A DNA stretch of 27,328 nucleotides from assembly GCA_036279975.1 (NCBI GenBank), contig DASURP010000003.1:1-27328 (forward strand). Direction: 5' to 3'. A model generated the notes under the pieces. The model saw only the letters and a list, made by a program, of their open reading frames with translations. It did no database searches and was not told where the DNA came from. This DNA comes from 66-474 sp036279975. Lineage in GTDB: Bacteria; Pseudomonadota; Gammaproteobacteria; Xanthomonadales; Rhodanobacteraceae. The number at the start of each line of letters is the position of its first letter. Position 1 is the first letter of the stretch. Positions 7,763 through 15,830 of this stretch are shown piece after piece. The position numbers were made by a program, and so were the translations under genes.

Positions 7763-8845
7763 TCAGCGCACCTTCAACGTAGCGAGACCGACCAGCACCA
7801 GCACCACCGACACGATCCAGAAACGCACGATCACGCGCGGCTCGGGCCAACCCTTGAGTTCAAAGTGGTGGTGGATCGGCGCCATCCGGAACACGCGCTT
7901 GCCACGCAACTTGAAACTGCCGACCTGCAGCATCACCGACGCGGTTTCGACGACGAACAGGCCACCCATCACCAGCAGGATGATTTCCTGGCGCACGATC
8001 ACCGCGACGCAGCCGATCGCCGCGCCGATCGCCAGCGCGCCGACGTCGCCCATGAACACCTGCGCGGGATAGGTGTTGAACCACAGGAACCCGAGTCCCG
8101 CGCCGGTCAACGCGCCACAGAACACCGCGAGTTCGCCCGCGCCGGGAATCGAGGGAATCCCGAGGTAGGCCGAGAACACCGCGTTGCCGGCGAGATATGC
8201 GAACGCGCCCAGCGCCGCCGTCACCAGCACCGCGGGCATGATCGCGAGTCCATCCAGGCCGTCGGTGAGGTTCACCGCATTGGAGAACCCCACGATCCAG
8301 AGATAGGCGACCACCACGAAACCACCGCCGAGCGGAATCGCGACGTGCTTGAACAGTGGCACGTACAACGCCGTCGCGGCCGGCACGTTGGCGGTGTGGA
8401 ACAGGAACAGCGCCGCGGCCAGGCCCACCATCGATTGCGCGAGGTACTTCCAGCGCGCGGGCAACCCGTGTGGATCCTTCAGGACCAGCTTGCGGTAGTC
8501 GTCGTAGAAGCCGATCACCCCGGCGGCCAGCGTCACCAGCAGCACCACCCACAGGTAACGGCTGCCGAGGTCGCCCCACAGCAGCGTCGCCACTGTGATC
8601 GCCGCGAGGATCAGGGTGCCGCCCATCGTGGGCGTGCCGGCCTTCGACAAATGCGTCTTCGGGCCGTCGTCGCGCACCACCTGCCCCGCCTTGAGCGCGG
8701 TCAGGCGGCGGATCACCATCGGCCCGCACAGCAACGATACGAACAGGCCGGTCAGCGCCGCCATGATCGTGCGGAAGGTGATGTAGTCGAACAGCCGGAA
8801 CGCACTGAAGTAACGTTCGAGCCAGCGCGCCAACTCAAGCAACAT
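7763..8845 (-). CDS. mraY: Phospho-N-acetylmuramoyl-pentapeptide-transferase
   Basis: MraY moves phospho-MurNAc-pentapeptide from UDP to undecaprenyl phosphate, making lipid I in the inner membrane. The 360-residue protein has about ten membrane segments. It shows the metal and substrate motifs FYDDYRKLVLKD, NAVNLTDGLDGLAI, VFMGDVGALAIGA and RMAPIHHHFELKGWPEP. The GDVG-A/AIGA version differs from the GDVGSLALGG of Escherichia coli, but the aspartate is kept. The length equals that of the E. coli enzyme. The ATG at 8845 lies inside the end of murF (11-base overlap), which indicates translational coupling. The C-terminus VRFWIVSVVLVLVGLATLKV is nearly family-invariant. Confidence 0.98.
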   Translation of the reverse strand: MLLELARWLERYFSAFRLFDYITFRTIMAALTGLFVSLLCGPMVIRRLTALKAGQVVRDDGPKTHLSKAGTPTMGGTLILAAITVATLLWGDLGSRYLWVVLLVTLAAGVIGFYDDYRKLVLKDPHGLPARWKYLAQSMVGLAAALFLFHTANVPAATALYVPLFKHVAIPLGGGFVVVAYLWIVGFSNAVNLTDGLDGLAIMPAVLVTAALGAFAYLAGNAVFSAYLGIPSIPGAGELAVFCGALTGAGLGFLWFNTYPAQVFMGDVGALAIGAAIGCVAVIVRQEIILLVMGGLFVVETASVMLQVGSFKLRGKRVFRMAPIHHHFELKGWPEPRVIVRFWIVSVVLVLVGLATLKVR

Positions 8846-10205
8846 CGCGGTCACCCCCCTTGTCGTCGTCCAGCAAAGCGGCGACCACGTGTTCCATGTG
8901 CGACGCGTGCGAGCCCTTGACCAACGCATTGACGCCGGGGTGCAAATCCCGCCGCAAGGCGGCGACCAGCGCCACCTGGTCGGCAAACCCGCGGGCACCT
9001 TCGCCGAACGCCTCGGCCGCGCGCGCAGCCAGCGTGCCGACGGAATACAGCCGCTCGATGCCGCACCCGCGCGCCGAGCGTCCAACCCGCGCATGCAGCA
9101 CCTCCGCATCCGGGCCAAGTTCGCCCATGTCGCCCAGCACCAGCCAGCGTTCGCCCGGCTGCAGGGCCAGCGTCGCCAGCGCCGCCTGCGTCGAACCCGG
9201 ATTGGCGTTGTAGCTGTCGTCGAACACCACCCAGCCGCGCGTCGACTCCCGCCGCAGCAAGCGTCCGCCCACCGCTTCGGCGGATTGCAAACCCGCAACG
9301 ATGTCATCCAGCGGCACGTCCACCGCCAGCGCCAGCGCCGCCGCCGCGGCCGCGTTGGCGATGTTGTGGCGACCCGGCAGCGGCAGCCGCACCGGGGCGT
9401 CGCCGGCCGGCGTGCGCAGCGTGAACCGGCTGGATCCGGCCTCCAGCGCAAGGTCTGCCGCCGCCACGTCCGCGGACGCATCGAGCCCGAAGCGCAGGCA
9501 GCGTCGCGCACCCGCCAGGCCCGCGAAATACATCGCGAACGCATCGTCCGCGTTGATCACCGCCACGCCATCGGGTGGCAACGCCTGGTACATCGCGCCC
9601 TTGGTTTCGGCGATGCCTTCCAGGGTGTGCATGCGCTCGAGGTGCGCGGGCGCGACATTGTTGACGAGTCCGATCCGCGGGCGCGCGATCGCCGCGAGGT
9701 AGGCGATGTCGCCGGGCTTGCCCGCGCCCATTTCCAGCACCGCGTAACGCGTGTCTTCGGGCATCGCCAGCAGGGTCAGCGGCACGCCGATCTCGTTGTT
9801 GAAGCTGCCGCTGTTGGCGTGGGTGCGGCCGTGGCGCGAGAGGATGCGCGCGGCCAGCGCCTTGACGCTGGTCTTGCCGTTGGAACCGGTGATGCCGAGC
9901 ACCGTGACGTCGCGTTGCGCGCGCACCGCGCTGGCGAGATCTCCGAGCGCGTGCAGGGTATCCGCCACCACGATCTGGGGAAGGTCGACCTCGACGTGGC
10001 GCGTCACGATCGCACCGACCGCGCCGCGGGCGGCGGCCTGCGCGGCGTGGTCGTGGCCATCGTGCCGTTCGCCGACCAGCGCCACGAACACTTCGCCGGG
10101 CTTGAGCGTGCGCGAATCAGTGGACACCCCGCACACGCCCGCATCGGGCCCCTGCAACAACCCGCGTGTCCACACCGCGATTTCCTTGAGGCGCAGGCTC
10201 AGCAT
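8835..10205 (-). CDS. murF: UDP-MurNAc-tripeptide--D-alanyl-D-alanine ligase
   Basis: MurF adds D-Ala-D-Ala to the UDP-MurNAc-tripeptide with ATP in the cytoplasm, using the dipeptide made by the Ddl encoded downstream. The 456-residue Mur ligase has the N-terminal substrate domain (GVSTDSRTLKPGEVFVALVG), the P-loop ITGSNGKTSVKAL, the segment NNEIGVPLTLL, and DDSYNANPGSTQAAL and LGDMGELG in the C-terminal part. The ATG at 10205 lies seven bases inside the murE end, and the 3' end overlaps mraY. Length is normal. Identity is certain. Confidence 0.97.
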   Translation of the reverse strand: MLSLRLKEIAVWTRGLLQGPDAGVCGVSTDSRTLKPGEVFVALVGERHDGHDHAAQAAARGAVGAIVTRHVEVDLPQIVVADTLHALGDLASAVRAQRDVTVLGITGSNGKTSVKALAARILSRHGRTHANSGSFNNEIGVPLTLLAMPEDTRYAVLEMGAGKPGDIAYLAAIARPRIGLVNNVAPAHLERMHTLEGIAETKGAMYQALPPDGVAVINADDAFAMYFAGLAGARRCLRFGLDASADVAAADLALEAGSSRFTLRTPAGDAPVRLPLPGRHNIANAAAAAALALAVDVPLDDIVAGLQSAEAVGGRLLRRESTRGWVVFDDSYNANPGSTQAALATLALQPGERWLVLGDMGELGPDAEVLHARVGRSARGCGIERLYSVGTLAARAAEAFGEGARGFADQVALVAALRRDLHPGVNALVKGSHASHMEHVVAALLDDDKGGDRDVA

Positions 10206-11785
10206 CGACGCGCCTCCAGGGCGGCGCGCGCCACCTCGAGATCGTCGAACGGACGCTTCGCGCCGGCGACTTCCTGGTACGCCTCGTGCCCCTTGCCGGC
10301 GATCAGCACCACGTCGCCGGGCCGCGCCTGCGCGATCGCAAGGCCGATCGCGCGCGCGCGATCGCGCTCCACGATCGCGCTGTCCGGCGCGCGCATGCCG
10401 GCGACGATTTGCGCAACGATCGCGCCGCCATCTTCGCCGCGTGGGTTGTCGTCGGCGACGATCGCGACATCCGCGAGGCGCTCCGCGATCGCGCCCATCT
10501 CGGGGCGCTTGCCCGCATCGCGCTCGCCGCCGCAGCCGAACACGCAGATCAACTTCCCGTCGCAATGCGCGCGCAGGGTCGTGAGCGCCTGCTCGAGGGC
10601 GTCCGGCGTGTGCGAGTAATCGACCACCACCAGCGGCAGTGCGCCGCCACCGGCGCGGCTCATGCGGCCCGGCACGGGTCGCAGCACCCGCAGGGCCGCC
10701 GCGATGTCTTCGAACGACACCCCGAGCGCTCCCAGCACGCCTGTCACAGCCAGCAGGTTGGCGACGTTGAAGCGGCCCAGCAGGCGGCTCTCCACGTGGC
10801 CCCGGCCCCACGACGTCGCGAGGTCGAAGGCGATGCCGTCGGTGTGGGTACGCACGTTGTCCGCGCGCACCTCGGCAGCGGCGGAGGCCATGCCGTAACG
10901 CACTGCGCGCACGCCGTCCGGCAACTGCGCGACGAGTTTGCGGCCCCATGGGTCGTCGACATCGATCACGGCAGTTGCCAGGCCGGGCCATGCGAACAGC
11001 CTGGCCTTGGCCGCGAAGTACGCCTCCATCGTGCCGTGGTAATCGAGGTGGTCGCGGGTCAGGTTGGCGAACACCGCGACGTCGAAGTGCACGCCGTCCA
11101 CGCGCTGCTGGTCGAGCGCATGCGAAGACACTTCCATCGCGACGTGGCTCGCGCCGGCGTCGCGGAACTCCGCCAGCAGCCCGTGCACGCGGATCACGTC
11201 CGGGGTGGTGCGTTCGCCGGCATGCAGCGCACCTTGCAGGCCCGCGCCCAGCGTGCCGATGGTCGCGGCGCGATGCCCGAGGTGGGTGAAGGCTTGCGCC
11301 AGCATCTGCACGATCGAGGTCTTGCCGTTGGTGCCGGTCACGCCGACCATGGTCAGCGCCGCGGAGGGGTCGCCGAAGAAACGCGACGCGATTTCGCCGA
11401 GGTGGCCGCGGAGATCGTCGATCCAGACCACCCCGGGACTCGGGACTCGGGACTCGGGACTCGAAAGAGTGGCCACTCGCGAGGCCAAGGCTCCTTCTCC
11501 ACGCGCGCGTGCAGGCATTGCGCGTTCATCAGGCACCGCTTCTGCTTCGCCGAGTCCCGGGTGCCGAGTCCCGAGTCCCGGCTTCTCGGCCAGCACCACC
11601 ACCGCACCCCGCTCGATTGCCTGCGGCGCGAATTCGATCCCGTGCTGTTGCGCGCCGGCCAGCGCCACGAAGGCATCGCCCGCGCGCACGCCACGCGAGT
11701 CCAGCGTCAAGCCTGACACGCGGATGTCGCCCGGCACGGGAGCGGCGACACCTTGCAGCAGTTCGTCGAGCCGCATCGCGCTCAT
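10199..11785 (-). CDS. murE: UDP-MurNAc-L-alanyl-D-glutamate--2,6-diaminopimelate ligase, with in-frame repeat insertion
   Basis: MurE adds meso-diaminopimelate to the UDP-MurNAc-dipeptide in the cytoplasm. The 528-residue product starts MSAMRLDELLQGV and has the substrate motif TLDSRGVRAGDAFVAL, the P-loop TGTNGKTS at residues 150-157 and the DNPRGE motif, whose arginine is typical of diaminopimelate-adding rather than lysine-adding enzymes. It is about 30 residues longer than usual. The excess is explained by an inverted heptad element (11435-11579) read in frame as about residues 69-117, between the N-terminal UDP-binding domain and the ATPase domain. The frame stays open, so a working enzyme with an odd linker is likely. 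The ATG at 11785 overlaps the ftsI stop. Confidence 0.96.
   Translation of the reverse strand: MSAMRLDELLQGVAAPVPGDIRVSGLTLDSRGVRAGDAFVALAGAQQHGIEFAPQAIERGAVVVLAEKPGLGTRHPGLGEAEAVPDERAMPARARGEGALASRVATLSSPESRVPSPGVVWIDDLRGHLGEIASRFFGDPSAALTMVGVTGTNGKTSIVQMLAQAFTHLGHRAATIGTLGAGLQGALHAGERTTPDVIRVHGLLAEFRDAGASHVAMEVSSHALDQQRVDGVHFDVAVFANLTRDHLDYHGTMEAYFAAKARLFAWPGLATAVIDVDDPWGRKLVAQLPDGVRAVRYGMASAAAEVRADNVRTHTDGIAFDLATSWGRGHVESRLLGRFNVANLLAVTGVLGALGVSFEDIAAALRVLRPVPGRMSRAGGGALPLVVVDYSHTPDALEQALTTLRAHCDGKLICVFGCGGERDAGKRPEMGAIAERLADVAIVADDNPRGEDGGAIVAQIVAGMRAPDSAIVERDRARAIGLAIAQARPGDVVLIAGKGHEAYQEVAGAKRPFDDLEVARAALEARRC
11435..11579. repeat. Inverted heptad repeat element inside murE
   Basis: Four perfect GGGACTC heptads occupy 11435-11462. 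An 89-bp core follows. Four inverted heptads then occupy 11552-11579 (GAGTCCC, GGGTGCC, GAGTCCC, GAGTCCC). The element is fully inside the murE reading frame and is translated as a proline, arginine and glycine-rich segment. It has the same 4+4 arm design as the element at 2947-3019, but its core is longer and unrelated. Confidence 0.92.
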
Positions 11786-13605
11786 GGCGTGGCCCCCTGC
11801 GCGGGGCGCGTGGCGGCAACCGCCGTCACCGGCTGCGCAGGCGCGGGCGCCGGGGCGACCGGCCCGCCCGCGTACCACTGACGCACGTTGTCGGGCGGGA
11901 TGTCGAGCAGGCGCAACGCGCCGGTCATCACCTCGCGGAATACCGGCGCGGACACCAGGCCACCGAAATATTCGCCGCCTTGCCCGCCCGCGTCACGGAT
12001 GACCACGACACCGACCAGGCGCGGAGCGCTGGCCGGCACGATCCCGCAAAACAACGCCGCGTAGCGGTTGTCCGAATAGCCTCCGGCGACCGCAAGGTGC
12101 GCGGTGCCGGTCTTGCCGGCCACGCTGTAGTCGGCGATCGCGGCCTGCGGCGCGGTGCCCTCGGGGCTGACGACCGTGCGCAGCATCGCCATCACCTCGC
12201 CGGCGATGTCCGCGGGTTCGACCCGCGCCCCCGGATTGTCACCACCCTTGACGAAGGTGGGCGTGTGCCGGATGCCGCCGTCGGCGATCGCCGCGTACGC
12301 CTGCGCGAGTTGCAACGCGGTGACGTTGAGGCCGTAGCCGAACGCGATCGTGGCCTTGACGAAATCGCCCCAGGTGCGCGGCGGCGGGATGTAGCCGCCG
12401 ACCTCGCCCGGGAAACCGCTGCCGGTGCTCGCCCCGAAGCCGAACCGGTGCAACACGCCGTCCATCTGCTGCGGGGTGAGCGTCAACGAAATCTTCGACG
12501 CGCCGACGTTGCTGGAGTAGGTGATCACCTGGCTGACGTCGATGCGGCCATTCCCGCTCAACCGCATGACGTTGCCGTCATCGCGTACCGTATGCCCGTC
12601 GATCATGAACCAACCCGGGCTGGTGTCGAGCATCGTGGTCGGCGTCCACTCACCCGACTCCAGCGCGGTGGTGATGGTGAACGGCTTCATGGTCGAGCCC
12701 GGTTCGGTCACGTCGGTGACCGCGCGGTTGCGGCGCTGCGCCGGTTTGCTGCCGTCGATGTCGTTGGGGTTGTACGACGGCACGTTCACCATCGCGATGA
12801 TTTCGCCGTTGCGCGGGTCGAGGATCACCATCGAGCCAGAGCCGGCATGGCGCCTGGCGACCGCCGCCGACAGCGCCGAATAGGCAAGGTACTGGATGCG
12901 GCTGTCGATGCTCAGGGTCAGGTCGTGGCCCGGCACCGGCGCGCGGATCTGCTCGACGTTCTCGACGATGCGGCCGAGGCGGTCGCGGATCACGCGCTTC
13001 TCGCCGGGCTTGCCGGCCAGCCAGCCGTCATAGGCCAGTTCCAGGCCCTCCTGTCCGCGATCGTCGATGTTGGTGAAACCCAGCACGTGCGCCGTCGCGG
13101 CGCCATCGGGATAAAAGCGCTTGTACTCACGCTGCGCATTCACGCCCGGGATGTCGAGCGCAAGGATCGCCTTGGCCGCCTCGGGCTGCATCAGGCGGCG
13201 CAGGTACACGAACTCGCGCTCGTTGTGCTTCTGCAGCTTGCGGTTCAATTCGACCGCGTTCACGCCCAGCGCCCGGGCCAGCTCCGGGATACGCTCGGGG
13301 TGCTGCAGCAATTCGTCCGGGTTGGCCCACAACGACAGCATCGGCGTGGACACTGCCAGCGGCACGCCGTTGCGGTCGTAGATCGTGCCGCGCGATACCG
13401 GGATCTCGACCTCGCGCAGGAAGCGCGCGTCGCCCTGCTTCTGCAGGAATGCCTGGTGCACGACCTGCAGGTCCACGGCACGCGCGACCAGGCCGAGCGT
13501 GGCGATCGCCAGCACGCCTCCCACCAGCAGCAGTCGCTTGCGGGTATCCGGGCGCCGCCTGCGCGCAGGTTGCGAGACCGATTCCGGGGGCCGACGCGGT
13601 TTCAT
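11782..13605 (-). CDS. ftsI: Septal peptidoglycan transpeptidase FtsI (PBP3)
   Basis: FtsI cross-links peptidoglycan at the septum as a class B penicillin-binding protein and partners FtsW. The 607-residue product has a basic cytoplasmic start, one membrane anchor at about residues 25-45, a pedestal domain beginning near residue 60, and a transpeptidase domain. The catalytic motifs are SxxK at residues 304-307 (PGSTMKPF), SSN at 364-366 and KTG at 498-500. The C-terminal tail after about residue 575 is proline- and alanine-rich and probably flexible. The ATG at 13605 overlaps the ftsL stop (ATGA), and the stop overlaps murE. Identity is certain. Confidence 0.97.
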   Translation of the reverse strand: MKPRRPPESVSQPARRRRPDTRKRLLLVGGVLAIATLGLVARAVDLQVVHQAFLQKQGDARFLREVEIPVSRGTIYDRNGVPLAVSTPMLSLWANPDELLQHPERIPELARALGVNAVELNRKLQKHNEREFVYLRRLMQPEAAKAILALDIPGVNAQREYKRFYPDGAATAHVLGFTNIDDRGQEGLELAYDGWLAGKPGEKRVIRDRLGRIVENVEQIRAPVPGHDLTLSIDSRIQYLAYSALSAAVARRHAGSGSMVILDPRNGEIIAMVNVPSYNPNDIDGSKPAQRRNRAVTDVTEPGSTMKPFTITTALESGEWTPTTMLDTSPGWFMIDGHTVRDDGNVMRLSGNGRIDVSQVITYSSNVGASKISLTLTPQQMDGVLHRFGFGASTGSGFPGEVGGYIPPPRTWGDFVKATIAFGYGLNVTALQLAQAYAAIADGGIRHTPTFVKGGDNPGARVEPADIAGEVMAMLRTVVSPEGTAPQAAIADYSVAGKTGTAHLAVAGGYSDNRYAALFCGIVPASAPRLVGVVVIRDAGGQGGEYFGGLVSAPVFREVMTGALRLLDIPPDNVRQWYAGGPVAPAPAPAQPVTAVAATRPAQGATP

Positions 13606-13874
13606 TCGCGGATCATCTCCACGCTGGTCGCCGGCGGGCTGATCATGCCGAGTTGTCCGCGCGCGACCTGTTCGATCCGCGACGGGCTGGCCCAGGTGGC
13701 CTGCTCGAGTTCCAGGCGCCCGAACTCCACGTTCAGCGCGTCGCGCTGGTTTTGCAGCCTGGACAATTCGACGAACGCGGTGCGGTCCTGGTGGCGCGCC
13801 CACACCACCGCGATGCCGCTGGCCACCACCGCCAGCAGCAGGATGCCCACCGCGAGGATGCCGACCGCCTTCAT
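13602..13874 (-). CDS. ftsL: Cell division protein FtsL
   Basis: FtsL is a small bitopic membrane protein that pairs with FtsB and FtsQ and activates FtsW-FtsI. The 90-residue product has one membrane helix (about residues 5-25, VGILAVGILLLAVVASGIAV). A heptad-patterned segment likely to form a coiled coil follows (about 34-60, FVELSRLQNQRDALNVEFGR), then a conserved-looking PSRIEQVARGQLGM. The sequence is divergent, as is usual for FtsL, but size, topology and position between rsmH and ftsI settle the call. The ATG at 13874 overlaps the rsmH stop, and the stop overlaps ftsI. Confidence 0.94.
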   Translation of the reverse strand: MKAVGILAVGILLLAVVASGIAVVWARHQDRTAFVELSRLQNQRDALNVEFGRLELEQATWASPSRIEQVARGQLGMISPPATSVEMIRE

Positions 13875-14797
13875 GCGGCCTTCTCCGCGACGCGCAACAC
13901 CGCCGAACGCGCGCGCGGGTTGCGCGCGACCTCGTCGGCGTCGGGCTTGCGCGCATGGCCGACGGCACGCAGCGGCGGCGGCGCGACGGCCGGAACCGGC
14001 AGGCCATGCCGCACCGGCGCCGGCTGCGGGCCGCGGATGAATTGCTTGACGATGCGATCCTCCAGCGAGTGGAAGCTGATCACCGCGAGCCGCCCGCCCG
14101 GCTGCAATGCCGCGGCCGCGGCTGGCAACGCGCGCTCCAGCGAGGCCAGCTCGTCGTTGACCGCGAGGCGCAGCGCCTGGAACGTGCGCGTAGCCGGGTG
14201 CTTGTTGCGCTCGCGCCGGCCCAGCGTGCGCTCGACCAGCTCGGCAAGCTCACGGGTGGTGCGAATCGGCGCCTCGGCGCGACGCGCGACGATCGCGCGC
14301 GCAATGCGCCGGCTCATGCGCTCTTCGCCGAGGCGGAACAGCACGTCGGCGATTTCGCGTTCGTCCGCACGCGCGAGAAAGTCCGCGGCGCTCTCGCCCG
14401 CACCCGGGTCCATGCGCATGTCCAGGAGCGCATCGGCCTGGAACGAAAAACCGCGCGCGGCGTCATCGAGCTGCGGCGAGGACACGCCAAGGTCCAGCAG
14501 CACGCCATCGAGTCCCGTGCGCGCCGCGTCCCATTCGCCGAGCTCGGAGAAATTGGCGTGCCGGATCGATACCCGCGCGTCGCCTCCGAATGCGTGCTGC
14601 GCGTGCGCGATCGCCACGGGGTCGCGGTCCATCACCAGCAACCGGCCATCCGGCCCGAGGCGTTCGAGGATTGCGCGCGCATGGCCGCCGCGCCCGAAGG
14701 TGGCGTCGAGATAGTGGCCGTCCGGTCGTGGCTGAAGCCCCGCCAGCACGGCGTCCCGCATCACCGGGATGTGCTGCAACTCCCGATCGGCCGACAT
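13871..14797 (-). CDS. rsmH: 16S rRNA (cytosine1402-N4)-methyltransferase
   Basis: RsmH (formerly MraW) methylates N4 of C1402 in 16S rRNA. The methyltransferase for the 2'-O position of the same nucleotide, RsmI, is encoded nearby at 16202-17029. The product shows the SAM-binding motif YLDATFGRGGHARAIL, the segment LLDLGVSSPQLDDAARGFSF, and AVISFHSLEDRIVKQF near the C-terminus. The ATG at 14797 gives 308 residues and aligns with the family start (MSADRELQHIPVM). Upstream in-frame starts exist: ATG at 14815, and GTG at 14908 overlapping the mraZ stop. The extra 37 residues of the longest form are arginine-rich and unlike the family, so they were not used. Confidence 0.94.
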   Translation of the reverse strand: MSADRELQHIPVMRDAVLAGLQPRPDGHYLDATFGRGGHARAILERLGPDGRLLVMDRDPVAIAHAQHAFGGDARVSIRHANFSELGEWDAARTGLDGVLLDLGVSSPQLDDAARGFSFQADALLDMRMDPGAGESAADFLARADEREIADVLFRLGEERMSRRIARAIVARRAEAPIRTTRELAELVERTLGRRERNKHPATRTFQALRLAVNDELASLERALPAAAAALQPGGRLAVISFHSLEDRIVKQFIRGPQPAPVRHGLPVPAVAPPPLRAVGHARKPDADEVARNPRARSAVLRVAEKAA

Positions 14798-14904
14798 CGC
14801 TCGCGTCCCGTCCATCCGTCGTATCCGCGCACGCCGCGTGCGCCGCCCGTGTCCTGCTTCAGTCGCCCGGCCCGGCGCGGTCCGCCGTTTGCCGAAGCCC
14901 GGCG

Positions 14905-15351
14905 TCACAACTTCAATCCCGCCATTTCCTCGCTGACCTCCTCCTCGCCGATCGTCATGTGGATCTTCGCGAGGTGCGCCTGCTCACTCCAAAGCTCGAA
15001 CCGGGAACCCATGCCCAGCAACACCGCCTTCTTCTCGATCCCGGAAGCGGCGCGCTGGCTTGCGGGCAACAGCACGCGCGCCGCGCCATCGAGTTCCACC
15101 TGCGCGGCTGCACCCACCAGCTTCAGTTGCAGATCGCGGTGCACGCGCTTGACACTGGACAGCGCGTTCACCTGGTCGCGCACGCGTTCCCAGTCCGGCT
15201 GCGGGAAAACCCACAGGCAGCCCTGTTCGAACGGGTTGTAGGTGATGACCAGGCGGTTGTTGCAGACGCGCGCGATCAGCTCGCGGTAAGCGGTGGGAAC
15301 CGCCAACCGACCCTTGTCGTCCACGCTGATCGCGGTCTCGCCCTGGAACAT
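14905..15351 (-). CDS. mraZ: Transcriptional regulator / division protein MraZ
   Basis: MraZ is an AbrB-fold DNA-binding protein that represses the dcw promoter by binding direct TGGG repeats. The 148-residue product has two SpoVT-AbrB-like domains: MFQGETAISVDDKGRLAVPT with ELIARV, and VELDGAARVLLPASQRA. The ATG at 15351 starts at the family's usual first residues. An upstream in-frame start at 15378 would add nine non-conserved residues overlapping the operator boxes and was rejected. It is the first gene of the cluster. A promoter and three candidate MraZ boxes lie directly upstream, which is consistent with autoregulation. Confidence 0.96.
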   Translation of the reverse strand: MFQGETAISVDDKGRLAVPTAYRELIARVCNNRLVITYNPFEQGCLWVFPQPDWERVRDQVNALSSVKRVHRDLQLKLVGAAAQVELDGAARVLLPASQRAASGIEKKAVLLGMGSRFELWSEQAHLAKIHMTIGEEEVSEEMAGLKL

Positions 15352-15362
15352 GCGACTGGATT

Positions 15363-15386
15363 TCCCACGTTTTCCCACAAAACCAC
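15363..15386 (-). promoter_or_regulatory. MraZ operator: three direct repeats with 10-bp period
   Basis: On the minus strand TGGGA at 15363-15367 and TGGGA at 15373-15377 are spaced exactly 10 bp apart. A weaker third copy (GTGGT at 15382-15386) continues the period. TGGG direct repeats with five-base spacers are the known MraZ binding site. They fall just downstream of the predicted transcription start, so bound MraZ would block initiation or escape. Confidence 0.82.
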
Positions 15387-15396
15387 ACGTGGAGCC

Positions 15397-15425
15397 ACCT
15401 TAGTCGCAGGCGGTGAGACTGTCAA
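15397..15425 (-). promoter_or_regulatory. Sigma70 promoter of mraZ / dcw cluster
   Basis: The minus strand has a consensus -35 box TTGACA at 15420-15425, a 17-bp spacer, and the -10 box TAAGGT at 15397-15402. AT-rich DNA immediately upstream (about 15426-15450) could act as an UP element. Predicted transcription starts near 15390, about 40 bases before the mraZ ATG. Confidence 0.75.
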
Positions 15426-15443
15426 GAAATTTTCGCTTTTAGA

Positions 15444-15809
15444 TCAATAGGAAAGGCGTACTTGTGACCGCATTTCAGGTGTTATCTCAGCTATAAACGG
15501 AAGGTCATTGAATACAAAAGCTTTCGTATAATCCAGAATGATCGAAAGACGCCGAAACCTGGGGAAATGGCGCCCACCCAAGCCGGCCAGTTCAGCCACG
15601 AGCAGGTTTCAGGGGCTTTCCTGCACAGCCGGCGAAGGATGACGGCTCTGCTGGCCGTTCCGGCACACCAAACGCCTGACCGTTGCATATTCGCCCCGAG
15701 GGAACGCCAGTTCGAAGCGGCTGTTGTGGAAAGTCAGGCCACGGATGGCCGTGCTGGCGTTGATGGCCTGCAGATCGACAAACGCGGTGAAACCACAACG
15801 AAGCAGCGA
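15444..15809 (-). other. Non-coding stretch with a possible degraded reading frame upstream of mraZ
   Basis: No intact gene is recognised between mraZ and rnpB (15352-15830). One minus-strand frame is open from 15809 to 15444 except for a single TGA at 15609-15611. Its translation looks protein-like, for example NASTAIRGLTFHNSRFELAF before the stop and FVFNDLPFIAEITPEMRSQV after it. No suitable start codon is seen, because an in-frame stop at 15810-15812 lies immediately upstream. This may be a gene relic or a translated-looking interspersed repeat; the family is not recognised. The plus-strand reading is also partly open. The segment carries a copy of the CAGGCCACGGATGGCC repeat. Confidence 0.35.
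15735..15750. repeat. Second copy of the CAGGCCACGGATGGCC repeat
   Basis: This 16-bp sequence is identical to the core of the hairpin at 882-905 in the ftsA-ftsZ spacer. Here only the inner GGCC/GGCC stem pairs perfectly. It sits inside a wider inverted repeat, AACGCCAG at 15703-15710 with CTGGCGTT at 15754-15761. Confidence 0.7.
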
Positions 15810-15830
15810 TCAGGGACGATCGCACGAAAA

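Noticed and set aside
11435..11579. Heptad arrays as a CRISPR array or phase-variation tract
   Set aside because: Units are 7 bp without spacers. Loss of one 7-bp unit would shift the frame, but the arms are paired and inverted, unlike typical phase-variable tracts; no evidence for switching.
14798..14908. GTG start of rsmH overlapping the mraZ stop
   Set aside because: The 37 added residues are arginine-rich and absent from the family, although GTGA coupling cannot be excluded.
15508..15532. Plus-strand promoter with perfect TATAAT at 15527-15532
   Set aside because: The nearest -35-like box TTGAAT is only 13 bp away, and no plus-strand gene follows.
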